A DNA stretch of 39,322 nucleotides from Myxococcota bacterium (GTDB lineage: Bacteria > Myxococcota_A > Polyangia > Polyangiales > JANWZI01), in contig JANWZI010000028.1 in NCBI GenBank assembly GCA_025054695.1, positions 1 through 39,322 of the forward strand. Direction: 5' to 3'. How positions within the stretch are numbered: the first letter of the stretch is position 1; each line of letters starts with the position of its first letter. Positions 21,480 to 30,112 of the stretch are shown one piece after another. The notes under the pieces are model-generated. The model saw only the letters and a list, made by a program, of their open reading frames with translations, had not been told where the DNA came from and searched no databases. A program made the position numbers and the translations under genes.

Positions 21480-21842
21480 ATGGCCGGGTCGAGAGAGGAG
21501 CGGGGGACAGGCTCGCGGCGCGAGCAGGAGCGCGTGACGATCAACAAGGAGTTCGAGTCGTTCGACGCATTCATCCACGAGTACGTCACGAACATCTCGC
21601 GCTCGGGAGCGTTCGTGAAGAGCAAGCAGCCGTTGCCGGTCGGCACCCGCGTCAACCTGCGCTTCACGGTCATCATGGACGACATCGAGACGATTGAGGG
21701 CATCGGCGAGGTGGTACGGGTCGAGACCGATCCGCCGGGGATGGGCGTCGTCTTTCGCGAGCTGTCGCAGTACTCCAAGCACCTGATCGAGCGGCTGCTG
21801 ACGGCCCAGCCGTCGTCGGGGAGCCGCGACCCGACGCCGTGA
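21480..21842 (+). CDS. PilZ domain protein (TIGR02266-type)
   Basis: Protein of 120 residues consisting almost only of a PilZ domain, the type of the myxobacterial single-domain PilZ family. RREQER near residue 14 is a candidate RxxxR c-di-GMP arginine motif, and NISRSGAFV matches the (D/N)xSxxG motif, so cyclic di-GMP binding is plausible. The strand pattern (LPVGTRVNLRFTVI..., IGEVVRVETDPPGMGVVF) fits the domain. In myxobacteria such proteins affect motility or surface behaviour; the target here is unknown. The stop overlaps the GTG of the J-domain gene by four bases (GTGA), so both are probably made from one message. Confidence 0.9.
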   Translation: MAGSREERGTGSRREQERVTINKEFESFDAFIHEYVTNISRSGAFVKSKQPLPVGTRVNLRFTVIMDDIETIEGIGEVVRVETDPPGMGVVFRELSQYSKHLIERLLTAQPSSGSRDPTP

Positions 21843-22222
21843 CCGCACGCGACACCGGTTCCGCAAGCGGGCGTCCGCTCGCCGAGTGGACCGACGCCGA
21901 ACTGGCGGCCGAGCTGCAGCGCCGTCGCGCGGCTCGCGCGGCGCGTCGAGCCGAGTCGGCGGGCACCGTCGAGGGACCGGCGGGCACCGACGAAGCGAGC
22001 GCCGAACGCCGTCGCATCGCGCAGTGTTACGCGAATCTCGAGCTGCCGCAGGGAGCACCGCTCGAGCGTGTCCAGGCAGCCTACCGCGAGCTCGTCGGCC
22101 GTTACCACCCGGACCGCCATGCCGGCGACCCAGAGCGGCACCGCGCGGCGACGGAGCTGCTGCGGTCGCTGACCGAGGCGTACGAGACGCTCGTGCGCTA
22201 CCTGCAAGGCGGCCGCGGCTGA
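21839..22222 (+). CDS. Small J-domain (DnaJ-like) protein
   Basis: Protein of 127 residues: a basic Ala/Arg-rich N-terminal helix (about 15-45), then a C-terminal J domain (YANLELPQGAPLERVQAAYRELVGRYHPDRHAG...) with the HPD motif needed to stimulate Hsp70 ATPase. It lacks the Gly/Phe region, zinc finger and substrate-binding domains of DnaJ, so it is probably a specialised co-chaperone or an adaptor rather than DnaJ itself. GTG start overlaps the upstream PilZ stop, which suggests the two products are made together. The 3' end converges with rng. Confidence 0.8.
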   Translation: MTARDTGSASGRPLAEWTDAELAAELQRRRAARAARRAESAGTVEGPAGTDEASAERRRIAQCYANLELPQGAPLERVQAAYRELVGRYHPDRHAGDPERHRAATELLRSLTEAYETLVRYLQGGRG

Positions 22223-22378
22223 CCGGATCGTGCTCGCCCGCTCGGAGCCGGCACGCAATCGGGCTCCGTCGCGGCATGCGACTCCGACCCTCCGACCCGG
22301 GGGCGCCCATGCGGACCCGCGCGAGCCATCGCGGGCATCGAGCGCCGGCGGCCGCGCCGCGCGCCCCGCCCGGGACCC

Positions 22379-23932
<1,554 letters not shown>

Positions 23933-23984
23933 GGGGCGCAACCTCGTCGGCCTCGGGGCTCGCGATGCAACCGAACGAGCCGAC

Positions 23985-24572
23985 TCAGCGAAGGGTGGTG
24001 GCGTGCACGAACGCGATGGCGACCGTGCCGGGCAGGACCGCGCCCAGCGTGAGCAGAACCGTGCGCCCGAGCGCGTCGGCGCCCGTGCGGTCGAGAACGT
24101 GACGCGTGAAACAAGCCGCCGAACGAGCGGCCAGCATCGCGCCCGCGGCCCAGGCGAACCACCCGACCGCGGGAGGCAGTGTGGCGCCCGCCGTGGCGAG
24201 GACGACCGGCATCGCGACCAGCGAGGCCTCGTCGCATGCCGGCGCCGACCCCGTCCCCGTCCGCGTCGCGCGCCGCGCGGCCCACGCGACGACCGAAGCG
24301 GAGCCGAGCCCCGCAGCGACCACGACGAGGCCCACGAACGCGAGCGCTCCGACGGGTGCGCGCGCGACCGGCCCGGCGACGTCGGCGATTCGCATCCCGA
24401 GCGTCACCACCGCGAGCGTCGCCGCGACGAGCGTCGCGAGCGCGACCGATGCCTCGCCCGGCGCAACCGACGCCGACGCCGCTGCATCGGTGCGCACCGG
24501 GCTGCGGGCACGCCACAGCCCGCACGGGCCGGCGACGGAGCGCACCGCCCGGATCAGGTCCGCCGACCGCAC
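23985..24572 (-). CDS. Hypothetical membrane protein
   Basis: Protein of 195 residues, unrecognised. After a basic N-terminus it has about four to five hydrophobic segments (VALATLVAATLAVVTLGM, VGALAFVGLVVVAAGLGSASVV, ASLVAMPVVLATAGATLPPAVGWFAWAAGAML, TVLLTLGAVLPGTVAIAFVHA). A conserved-looking short linker (RRATRTGTGSAP) joins the second and third. It starts with GTG only 12 bases after the carD stop and ends 52 bases before rng, so it is probably co-transcribed with both. No strong ribosome site. It may be a small Yip1-like or YwiC-like membrane protein, but I cannot show homology. Alternatively the frame could be a long non-coding ORF, common in DNA this GC-rich. Confidence 0.5.
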   Translation of the reverse strand: MRSADLIRAVRSVAGPCGLWRARSPVRTDAAASASVAPGEASVALATLVAATLAVVTLGMRIADVAGPVARAPVGALAFVGLVVVAAGLGSASVVAWAARRATRTGTGSAPACDEASLVAMPVVLATAGATLPPAVGWFAWAAGAMLAARSAACFTRHVLDRTGADALGRTVLLTLGAVLPGTVAIAFVHATTLR

Positions 24573-24584
24573 GCCCGAGCGCGA

Positions 24585-25088
24585 TCAGTTGGCGGCGAAG
24601 ATCTTCTCGATCTCCGCCTGGACCTGCTCCTCGCTCTTTCGGCGCGCGACCGCGATCTCCTTGACGATGAGCGCACGCGCGGTCTCGAGCATGCGCCGCT
24701 CGCCGAAGCTGAGCGCCTTCTCGGCCTTGAGCCGGTACAGGTCGCGCATGACCTCGGCGACGTCGAAGACGGAGCCCGTCTTGATCTTGTCCATGAACCC
24801 GCGGTAGCGGCGGTTCCACGTCTGATTGTCGAACGCGATGGTCCGTTCCTTGAGGATGGCGAAGATCTCGCGAATCTCGGCCTCGGAGATGGGCGGACGC
24901 AGCCCCACCGACTTGGCGTTGTTGACGGGCACCATGATCTTGCGGTCGGTGTCGAGGATGCGCAGCACGTAGAACTTCTGGCGGCTCCCGGCGATGTCCT
25001 TCTCGTCGATGGAGACGACCTCCGCGACGCCCTGGGCCGGGTAGACGGCCTTATCGCCCACCTTGAACTGGTGATCTCGCGCCTGCAT
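24585..25088 (-). CDS. carD: CarD/CdnL family RNA polymerase-binding regulator
   Basis: Protein of 167 residues that binds the RNA polymerase beta subunit and stabilises open complexes, especially at rRNA promoters. The N-terminal RNAP-interacting (Tudor-like) domain begins FKVGDKAVYPAQGVAEVVSI and the strand IMVPVNNAKSVGLRPPIS closes it. The helical DNA-binding domain (about 75-160) contains TWNRRYRGFMDKIKTGSV and LSFGERRMLETARAL, as in CdnL of Myxococcus. The full-length CarD with HMGA tail is not present, so this is the CdnL type. ATG has AGGAG seven bases upstream. A good promoter (25209-25237) gives a leader of about 115 bases. Confidence 0.95.
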   Translation of the reverse strand: MQARDHQFKVGDKAVYPAQGVAEVVSIDEKDIAGSRQKFYVLRILDTDRKIMVPVNNAKSVGLRPPISEAEIREIFAILKERTIAFDNQTWNRRYRGFMDKIKTGSVFDVAEVMRDLYRLKAEKALSFGERRMLETARALIVKEIAVARRKSEEQVQAEIEKIFAAN

Positions 25089-25208
25089 CAGGTTACTCCT
25101 TGTCGTGAGTTCGTCCTTCGCGCCGGCGGCCCGGTCGAGCCCTGGTGCGGGCCCCGGACTGGCCGGGGTCCCGCCCGGCCGGCACGCGCGTATTCGTTGA
25201 GCCGGCAC

Positions 25209-25237
25209 AAGCTACCTCGGAGCTCGTGCGAGGTCAA
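25209..25237 (-). promoter_or_regulatory. carD promoter
   Basis: On the minus strand TTGACC, 17-base spacer, TAGCTT. This is close to a sigma-70-type consensus in both boxes and spacing. Confidence 0.6.
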
Positions 25238-25303
25238 CCGCATTCGTGCCCGAATCATTCCAGCGAGGAGACAGCGAAGCGGACTCGCGACGGAGTCGCC
25301 GTT

Positions 25304-25429
25304 CGAGACCGAGGCCGAGACCGAGCTCGAGTGGGAATCCGGGACCGAGTCCGAGTCCCAAACCGAGGCCGACCTCGAGACCGAGGCTGATGCCGAGTCC
25401 GAAACGGAGTCCGACTCGAAATCCGGGCC
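25304..25429 (+). repeat. Period-6 GA-rich array, site F (21 units)
   Basis: Twenty-one consecutive 6-bp units keep phase over 126 bases: CGAGAC, CGAGGC, CGAGAC, CGAGCT, CGAGTG, GGAATC, CGGGAC, CGAGTC, CGAGTC, CCAAAC, CGAGGC, CGACCT, CGAGAC, CGAGGC, TGATGC, CGAGTC, CGAAAC, GGAGTC, CGACTC, GAAATC, CGGGCC. The consensus is CGAGNC on the + strand. Units vary mostly at positions 5-6 and by single substitutions, but no indels break the phase. Several units create GANTC sites. The role is unknown. Confidence 0.8.
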
Positions 25430-25512
25430 CGCGCCTGAATTCGTCACGACGATCGAAGTGCTCAACGCCGCCGCCAGGAAAATCCTCTCCTGCACCGAGC
25501 CATCCCACGCGC

Positions 25513-25541
25513 TTGACGCCCACGCACGTGCGCGGTAGAGG
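25513..25541 (+). promoter_or_regulatory. tRNA-Gly promoter
   Basis: TTGACG, 17-base spacer, TAGAGG, ending 17 bases before the tRNA 5' end, which suits a stable-RNA promoter. Confidence 0.6.
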
Positions 25542-25558
25542 CACTGGCCGGTCCATTC

Positions 25559-25630
25559 GCGGGCATAACTCAGTGGTAGAGTGGCAGCTTCCCAAGCTGC
25601 AGGTCGGGGGTTCGAATCCCCTTGCCCGCT
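25559..25630 (+). tRNA. tRNA-Gly (anticodon CCC)
   Basis: A 72-base cloverleaf. The acceptor stem GCGGGCA pairs with TGCCCGC. The anticodon stem GCAGC/GCTGC holds the loop TTCCCAA, giving anticodon CCC (reads GGG). The T arm is CGGGGGTTCGAATCCCC and the D loop carries CAGTGGTAGAG. Discriminator T follows; the CCA end is not encoded (CCC follows). Confidence 0.95.
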
Positions 25631-25645
25631 CCCCGCGCCGTGCGC

Positions 25646-25657
25646 CGAACCGGTTCG
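25646..25657. repeat. Perfect 12-bp palindrome after the tRNA
   Basis: CGAACCGGTTCG begins 16 bases after the tRNA 3' end. It could form a short hairpin and help 3' processing or termination, but no T-tract follows. Confidence 0.3.
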
Positions 25658-25748
25658 TCGCGCCGCGTGCCGACGCGCAGCGGTGGCGCCATCGGCGGCG
25701 AGAACGACTCGGCGACCTTGGGCGTAGAATACCGAGGTCGGCTTCAAG

Positions 25749-28202
25749 TCACCGGGGCGCGCGCACGCCTCGCCCACGCCGCTCGAGCCGCACACGGCAG
25801 AGGACGAGTAGACCGGCGAGGAAGAGCGCGGGCGAAGCCGGCATCGTCGTCCCGCGAAGAGCGGGGCGCACGAGGCGACACGCGCAGCCCGACACCGGCC
25901 TGGCGCGAGCTCCGGCATCGCCGACGGATCCGTCACCCAAACCGCTGCCCGCATCGTCCTGCGGCTCGCACGTGTTCCGGTCGGGCGGGCAGTCGGCGTT
26001 CGTTCCGTCGCAGGATTCGGCGACATCGCAACTGGCCCTCGCAGGACGGCAGACGTGCGACGCGGGTCGCGGAGCGCACACGCCGTCCGTCCTCGCGCCG
26101 GCCGCGACGGAGCACGCCTGGCAATCGTCGGACGCGCCGCCGCCGCACGCCTCGTTGCAGCAGACGCCGTCGACGCAAAAGCCGCTCGCGCAGTCGGTGC
26201 GCGCGGTGCACGGTTCGCCGTCCGTGCGTACCAAGCGAAACCCGTAGACCCGGCCCTGGTCGCACGCTCTCGACGCGGAGTCCGCGTAGCCGCACGGCGC
26301 ACCGGCCAGACCGAAATCACCCCCGCTCGAGAGGCCAAGCGCGGAGCCCAACTGGGCCCCATCGATCGACGACGCCGAGCGCAGCGGCGGAAGGGGTTGC
26401 CACATCCCGGCCTGACGTACGAATGGATATACGGCCCCCGTCTCGCGTCGTGTCGAGCTACTCAGCCCCGGCGCGCCGACGAAGAGCCGTCCTCCATCCG
26501 CCGACACGGCGACCGCCTCGCCGAAGCGGTCTCCCGAGCTTCCGTCGTGCGCGACGATGTCTGCCTGCCGTTCCCACGCGCTTCCAGTCCAGTCGAGGAC
26601 CGCGACCTCGTCCGCCGCAACCGACCCGACGACGAGCGGGGTGCCTTCCGCCGCAGCAGCGAGCGCAATGCCCAGATACTGACGCCCATCACTTCCCGAC
26701 GCGATGGGACCCAGGGCCCTCCACGTGTCGGCCTCCCGCCTCCATGCGGCCACCACGCCGCGACTCTCCAGCGCAAAGGGAGCTCCCACGAAGACCCAGC
26801 CCGCGTCGTGGCTCACCGCGACCGCATACCCGAAGCGCCCGCACACGCCGACCAACGAGCCGTCGAAGGACGCGCGACGAGACCAACCCTCCGTCGAGCG
26901 TTCGAAGACTTGAACCTTCCCGCACCACGGTTCGCCGGAATGCGCCGCCGGTGCACCGACGACCAAAATACGCCCGTCGGGCGTCAACGCGATCGAGTGT
27001 CCGAACTGGAGCGAAGGTGGATCGCCGGCTTCGAGCGGCGTCTCTCGTGTCCAACCGGCGCTCGTGCGGCGGAACGTGTATACGTATCCTGCGTAGGCCT
27101 CCGCGGTCGAACCGCCCGAGATGCCCGGGGCGCCGACGACCGCGAGCTGACCATCGGCCGACAGCGCGACGCTCCGGCCGAACCCTGCCGCGGGGTACAT
27201 TACGGCGGGTCGCAGTTCCTCGGGTCCGTCCCAGCCCGTTGCGGTCCGGCGAAACACGTACGCGGCACCCGTCGGGCCAAGTCCCGGAGTCGAATGTCGC
27301 GGCGCACCGACGAGCGCGACGGCTCCATCCGCCGACAACGCGATGGCGAGACCGAACCCATCGTCGCGAGACGCATCGTCCGCTTGGAGGGACCCGTCCT
27401 CGACGACGAGCAAGGGATCGACATGGAGCGGATAGACCGCCTTCGTGTCGTCGATGACGAGATCCAGCTCGAACCCGTCACGACGGAGGTGGAACACGAC
27501 GTCCAGCGGCCGCCCACGCGCGTCGCGCACGAACGGATGCACCCAGCGCGCGTGCACCGTGCCGGCGGCGTCGCAGAATTCGACGTGGCGCTCGCCACGC
27601 GACGTGGCGCGCAGCGTCCCGCCGACAGCCGTGCGAATCCGCAGCGGTCCGCGCCCGGGCGGCCTTCGATCGAGAACGAAGAGTTGTTCCAATCCGAACG
27701 GTCCGTGGACCCAACGTTCGCGCAAGCCCCGATGCGCCTCGAACCACGCGGTCTGCGCCTCGACATCGATGGCTCGCGTCGGGACACGACCCATTCGCCC
27801 CGCCCGCCCCCACGCGATGGTGCGCAAACGCAGCATCGGGGTCGGTTCGCCGTGCGCCGCGGGCACGCGTCGCCATTCGATACCTCCCGCGCCCACCACG
27901 AAGGCGCTCGAATCGCGTCGCGCGCGCCAGCGCCGTTCCGAGACGCGCTCGAACCCCCACGTGTGTGGGCACGACCGTGCCTGCACTGTCTCGATGACGG
28001 CGGCGATCAGCGCTCGATGCACGACCCCCGCGACCCCATGGGTGACACCGTCGGAGCGTCGTCCCCCGGAACCGTTTCGCTGCTCGCGCCCAGCGCCCTC
28101 GCTGGGCGACGCAAACGCGACGGCGGAGCCGGGCTCGCCGAGGAGCAGCGCCGCCACCGCCAGCGTCGCAAGCCATATCCTCGCGCTGCGATGCATGTTC
28201 AC
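25749..28202 (-). CDS. FG-GAP repeat surface protein with MYXO-CTERM-like tail
   Basis: Exported protein of about 817 residues. The signal peptide (ARIWLATLAVAALLLGEPGSAVA) leads into a region of unknown fold (about 40-270). At least six integrin-alpha-like FG-GAP repeats follow (FGLAIALSADGAVALVGAP, FGRSVALSADGQLAVVGAP, FGHSIALTPDGRILVVGAP, FGYAVAVSHDAGWVFVGAP, FGEAVAVSADGGRLFVGAP, LGSALGLSSGGDFGLAGAP), forming a beta-propeller. Next is a Cys module (CTARTDCASGFCVDGVC) and a disintegrin-like stretch (CDVAESCDGTNADCPPD). The end is a MYXO-CTERM-like tail: GCAC, hydrophobic helix (ASPALFLAGLLVLC), Arg-rich end, expected to be sorted to the surface by a myxosortase. GTG at 28202 fits the -10 box spacing; ATG at 28196 is the alternative. 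Function unknown; adhesion is plausible. Confidence 0.88.
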   Translation of the reverse strand: MNMHRSARIWLATLAVAALLLGEPGSAVAFASPSEGAGREQRNGSGGRRSDGVTHGVAGVVHRALIAAVIETVQARSCPHTWGFERVSERRWRARRDSSAFVVGAGGIEWRRVPAAHGEPTPMLRLRTIAWGRAGRMGRVPTRAIDVEAQTAWFEAHRGLRERWVHGPFGLEQLFVLDRRPPGRGPLRIRTAVGGTLRATSRGERHVEFCDAAGTVHARWVHPFVRDARGRPLDVVFHLRRDGFELDLVIDDTKAVYPLHVDPLLVVEDGSLQADDASRDDGFGLAIALSADGAVALVGAPRHSTPGLGPTGAAYVFRRTATGWDGPEELRPAVMYPAAGFGRSVALSADGQLAVVGAPGISGGSTAEAYAGYVYTFRRTSAGWTRETPLEAGDPPSLQFGHSIALTPDGRILVVGAPAAHSGEPWCGKVQVFERSTEGWSRRASFDGSLVGVCGRFGYAVAVSHDAGWVFVGAPFALESRGVVAAWRREADTWRALGPIASGSDGRQYLGIALAAAAEGTPLVVGSVAADEVAVLDWTGSAWERQADIVAHDGSSGDRFGEAVAVSADGGRLFVGAPGLSSSTRRETGAVYPFVRQAGMWQPLPPLRSASSIDGAQLGSALGLSSGGDFGLAGAPCGYADSASRACDQGRVYGFRLVRTDGEPCTARTDCASGFCVDGVCCNEACGGGASDDCQACSVAAGARTDGVCAPRPASHVCRPARASCDVAESCDGTNADCPPDRNTCEPQDDAGSGLGDGSVGDAGARARPVSGCACRLVRPALRGTTMPASPALFLAGLLVLCRVRLERRGRGVRAPR

Positions 28203-28208
28203 GCGCAA

Positions 28209-28217
28209 AACCTACCA
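28209..28217 (-). promoter_or_regulatory. Putative extended -10 of the FG-GAP gene (leaderless)
   Basis: On the minus strand TGGTAGGTT fits TGnTAnnnT, and 7 bases separate its last T from the GTG at 28202, so the message would start at the start codon. It is the third example of this box in the window. Confidence 0.35.
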
Positions 28218-28277
28218 CGCTGGCCGGGGTCCGGTGCCCGCAGGGGGCGGATGGCGCACGGCGGCTCACGCGACCGT

Positions 28278-29030
28278 TCAGGGGCGGCGCGCGATGAAAA
28301 GATAGTTGAACCCGCGCAGGAAGAAGTTGTGCTCCTCGGCCGCCTTGCGGAACGCGGGGCGCTCGAGCCGCTCGTGATGGCGGACGACGGCGACGACGTC
28401 GACGGGCTCGAAGAGCCGCTCGACGATCGAAAAGAGTCGAAAGCCCACGGGCGCGAAGCGATGACGCCGCCAGAAGTCGCACACGTACAGCGCGACGGTG
28501 CCGCCCGGACGCACCACGCGACGCGCCTCCCGCAACACGCGCGCCATCGCCTCGTAATAGGCGGGCTCGAAGGGCGAGAGGCGGCCGATGCAATCGGGAT
28601 CGTCCGAATAGCGCAGGTGATTTCCGTAAGGTGGATCACAAAACCAGAGCGTCGCGACGCCCCGCTCGAGCGGGAGTCTACGCGCGTCGGCGCGCTCGAC
28701 GCCGGGATGGCGCGGGGCCAGATCGAACCCGCGGCCCACGCGGCCCGTCTCGCGGCACACGTCGAGCGTCGTGCCCGAACCGCACATCGGATCGACGACG
28801 AGATCCCCAGGCCGGCTGTAGCGTTGCACGAGGTTCCAGATCACGTGCGCCGGCGTGGCGGCCTCGAACGTATCGTCGCCCTGCCGACCGCTGCCGTAGG
28901 TGCGCGACGGGTAGTCCCAGAGCGTCGTGGGGTGGAGGCGAATCGGGGGCTTGTGGGGCCGCGGCGCGGGTCGTGGACGCTGTGCGGAACCGACCGGCGC
29001 GCGCGCCCAGCGGTGCCGGCCGTCGCTCAC
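28278..29030 (-). CDS. N6/N4-type DNA methyltransferase
   Basis: S-adenosylmethionine-dependent methyltransferase of 250 residues. Motif I is VVDPMCGSGTTLDV and the catalytic motif IV is FCDPPYGNHLRY; the DPPY form is typical of adenine-N6 (or cytosine-N4) DNA methylases. The rest of the Rossmann-like core is visible (VVRPGGTVALYVCDFW). There is no restriction endonuclease, specificity subunit or phage gene nearby, so it looks like an orphan methylase. A nucleic-acid base methylase of other specificity, including RNA, cannot be excluded. GTG start overlaps the mrp stop as GTGA, so the two are translationally coupled. Confidence 0.75.
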   Translation of the reverse strand: MSDGRHRWARAPVGSAQRPRPAPRPHKPPIRLHPTTLWDYPSRTYGSGRQGDDTFEAATPAHVIWNLVQRYSRPGDLVVDPMCGSGTTLDVCRETGRVGRGFDLAPRHPGVERADARRLPLERGVATLWFCDPPYGNHLRYSDDPDCIGRLSPFEPAYYEAMARVLREARRVVRPGGTVALYVCDFWRRHRFAPVGFRLFSIVERLFEPVDVVAVVRHHERLERPAFRKAAEEHNFFLRGFNYLFIARRP

Positions 29031-30112
29031 CGCACGATGCGCAGCCGGCGCGGCGCGCTGCCCGTGATGGCGCGCACGCCGCCGCGCTCGAACTGCAGTC
29101 GGGCGAGCTGCTCGGCGACGCGCTCGGCGAGCTCGACGAAGGCGCGGGCCGCCGCCGAGTCCGGACGCGCGTGCACGATGGGGTCGCCCGCGTCGCCCTG
29201 CTCGCAGACCGCGGGCTCGAGCGGAATCTGCCCGAGCAGAGGGGCGCCAGCCATCTCGGCGATGCGCGCGCCGCCCCCCTGGCCGAACGGAGTGTGCCGC
29301 ACCCCCGCGCTGTCGACGAACCAGCTCATGTTCTCGACGACACCGACGATGGGCAGCTCGAGCTTGCGGCACATCGTCACGCACTTGTACACGTCGGACA
29401 GCGCTACCTCCTGCGGCGTGGTCACCAGCAACACGCTCGCGCCCTTGGCCGACTGCGAGAGCGTGATGGCGACATCGCCCGTCCCCGGCGGCGCGTCGAT
29501 CACGAGCACGTCGCGGTCGCCCCAGCCCACGTCGCCCAGCATCTGCCGCAGCGCCGAGCTGAGCATCGGTCCGCGCCAGATCACCGCCTGCGTGGGGTTC
29601 TCGAGCATGAACCCGAGGCTCATCAGGGCGATGCCGAGGCGCTCGTGCGGCCGGATCTTGCGCTGCTCGTCGGCGCTGAGCGGCCCCTCGATGCCCATCA
29701 TGGTCGGGATCGACGGACCGTAGACGTCCGCGTCGAGCAGCCCCGTGCGCAGGCCCATGGCGGCGAACGCGACGGCGAGGTTGCACGCGACGGTGCTCTT
29801 GCCTACGCCGCCCTTGCCGGCCATCACGAGCAGCAAGTTGCGAACGGACGGAACGGGGTCGTCCGGCCCGATGGGTCGCGAGGGCATCTTCGTAAGCCAG
29901 CTCACCTCGAGCTGCTCGACCCCCTCGCCCCGGGCCGCCTCGAGCAGGCGTCCGAGCGTCTCGTGACGCAGCCGCTCGCCCGGCGCCGGAAGCTGCACCG
30001 TCAGCCGCGCGCGCGTGCCGTCCCGCTCGACGGATCGCAACGCGTCGATCTCGCCCAGCGGCTGGCCGAGCAGCGGATCGACGACGGCGCGCAATCGCTC
30101 TTCGAGGCCCAT
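29027..30112 (-). CDS. mrp: Mrp/ApbC/NBP35-family P-loop ATPase
   Basis: Fe-S cluster carrier-type ATPase, 361 residues, cytoplasmic. An N-terminal MIP18/DUF59-like domain (RLRAVVDPLLGQPLGEIDALRSV...) precedes the deviant Walker A MAGKGGVGKSTVA (about residue 95). The family motifs LDADVYGPSIP, MSLGFMLE, VIWRGPM and VIDAPPGTGDVAITL follow. The usual C-terminal Cys pair that holds the bridging Fe-S cluster (VENMSYFxCPxC) is replaced by VENMSWFVDSAG, so cluster binding by the standard ligands is doubtful. ATG at 30112 overlaps the ATG of the divergent pseudouridine synthase gene. Co-transcribed with the methylase downstream. Confidence 0.9.
   Translation of the reverse strand: MGLEERLRAVVDPLLGQPLGEIDALRSVERDGTRARLTVQLPAPGERLRHETLGRLLEAARGEGVEQLEVSWLTKMPSRPIGPDDPVPSVRNLLLVMAGKGGVGKSTVACNLAVAFAAMGLRTGLLDADVYGPSIPTMMGIEGPLSADEQRKIRPHERLGIALMSLGFMLENPTQAVIWRGPMLSSALRQMLGDVGWGDRDVLVIDAPPGTGDVAITLSQSAKGASVLLVTTPQEVALSDVYKCVTMCRKLELPIVGVVENMSWFVDSAGVRHTPFGQGGGARIAEMAGAPLLGQIPLEPAVCEQGDAGDPIVHARPDSAAARAFVELAERVAEQLARLQFERGGVRAITGSAPRRLRIVR

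Larger units (their letters stand above)
25089..25558. other. Divergent intergenic region between carD and tRNA-Gly
   Basis: 470 bases without a credible gene. From left to right it holds the carD leader, the carD promoter (25209-25237, minus), a 21-unit hexamer array (25304-25429) and the tRNA promoter (25513-25541, plus). A long shadow ORF across the array is pure repeat translation. Confidence 0.7.

Noticed and set aside
25304..25429. CRISPR array
   Set aside because: Units are 6 bp without spacers, and no cas gene is present.
25246..25538. Repetitive peptide frames (Glu/Ser/Thr or Gly/Leu repeats) over the hexamer array
   Set aside because: They are translations of the period-6 DNA array, have no ribosome site and no conserved motif, and sit between two promoters.
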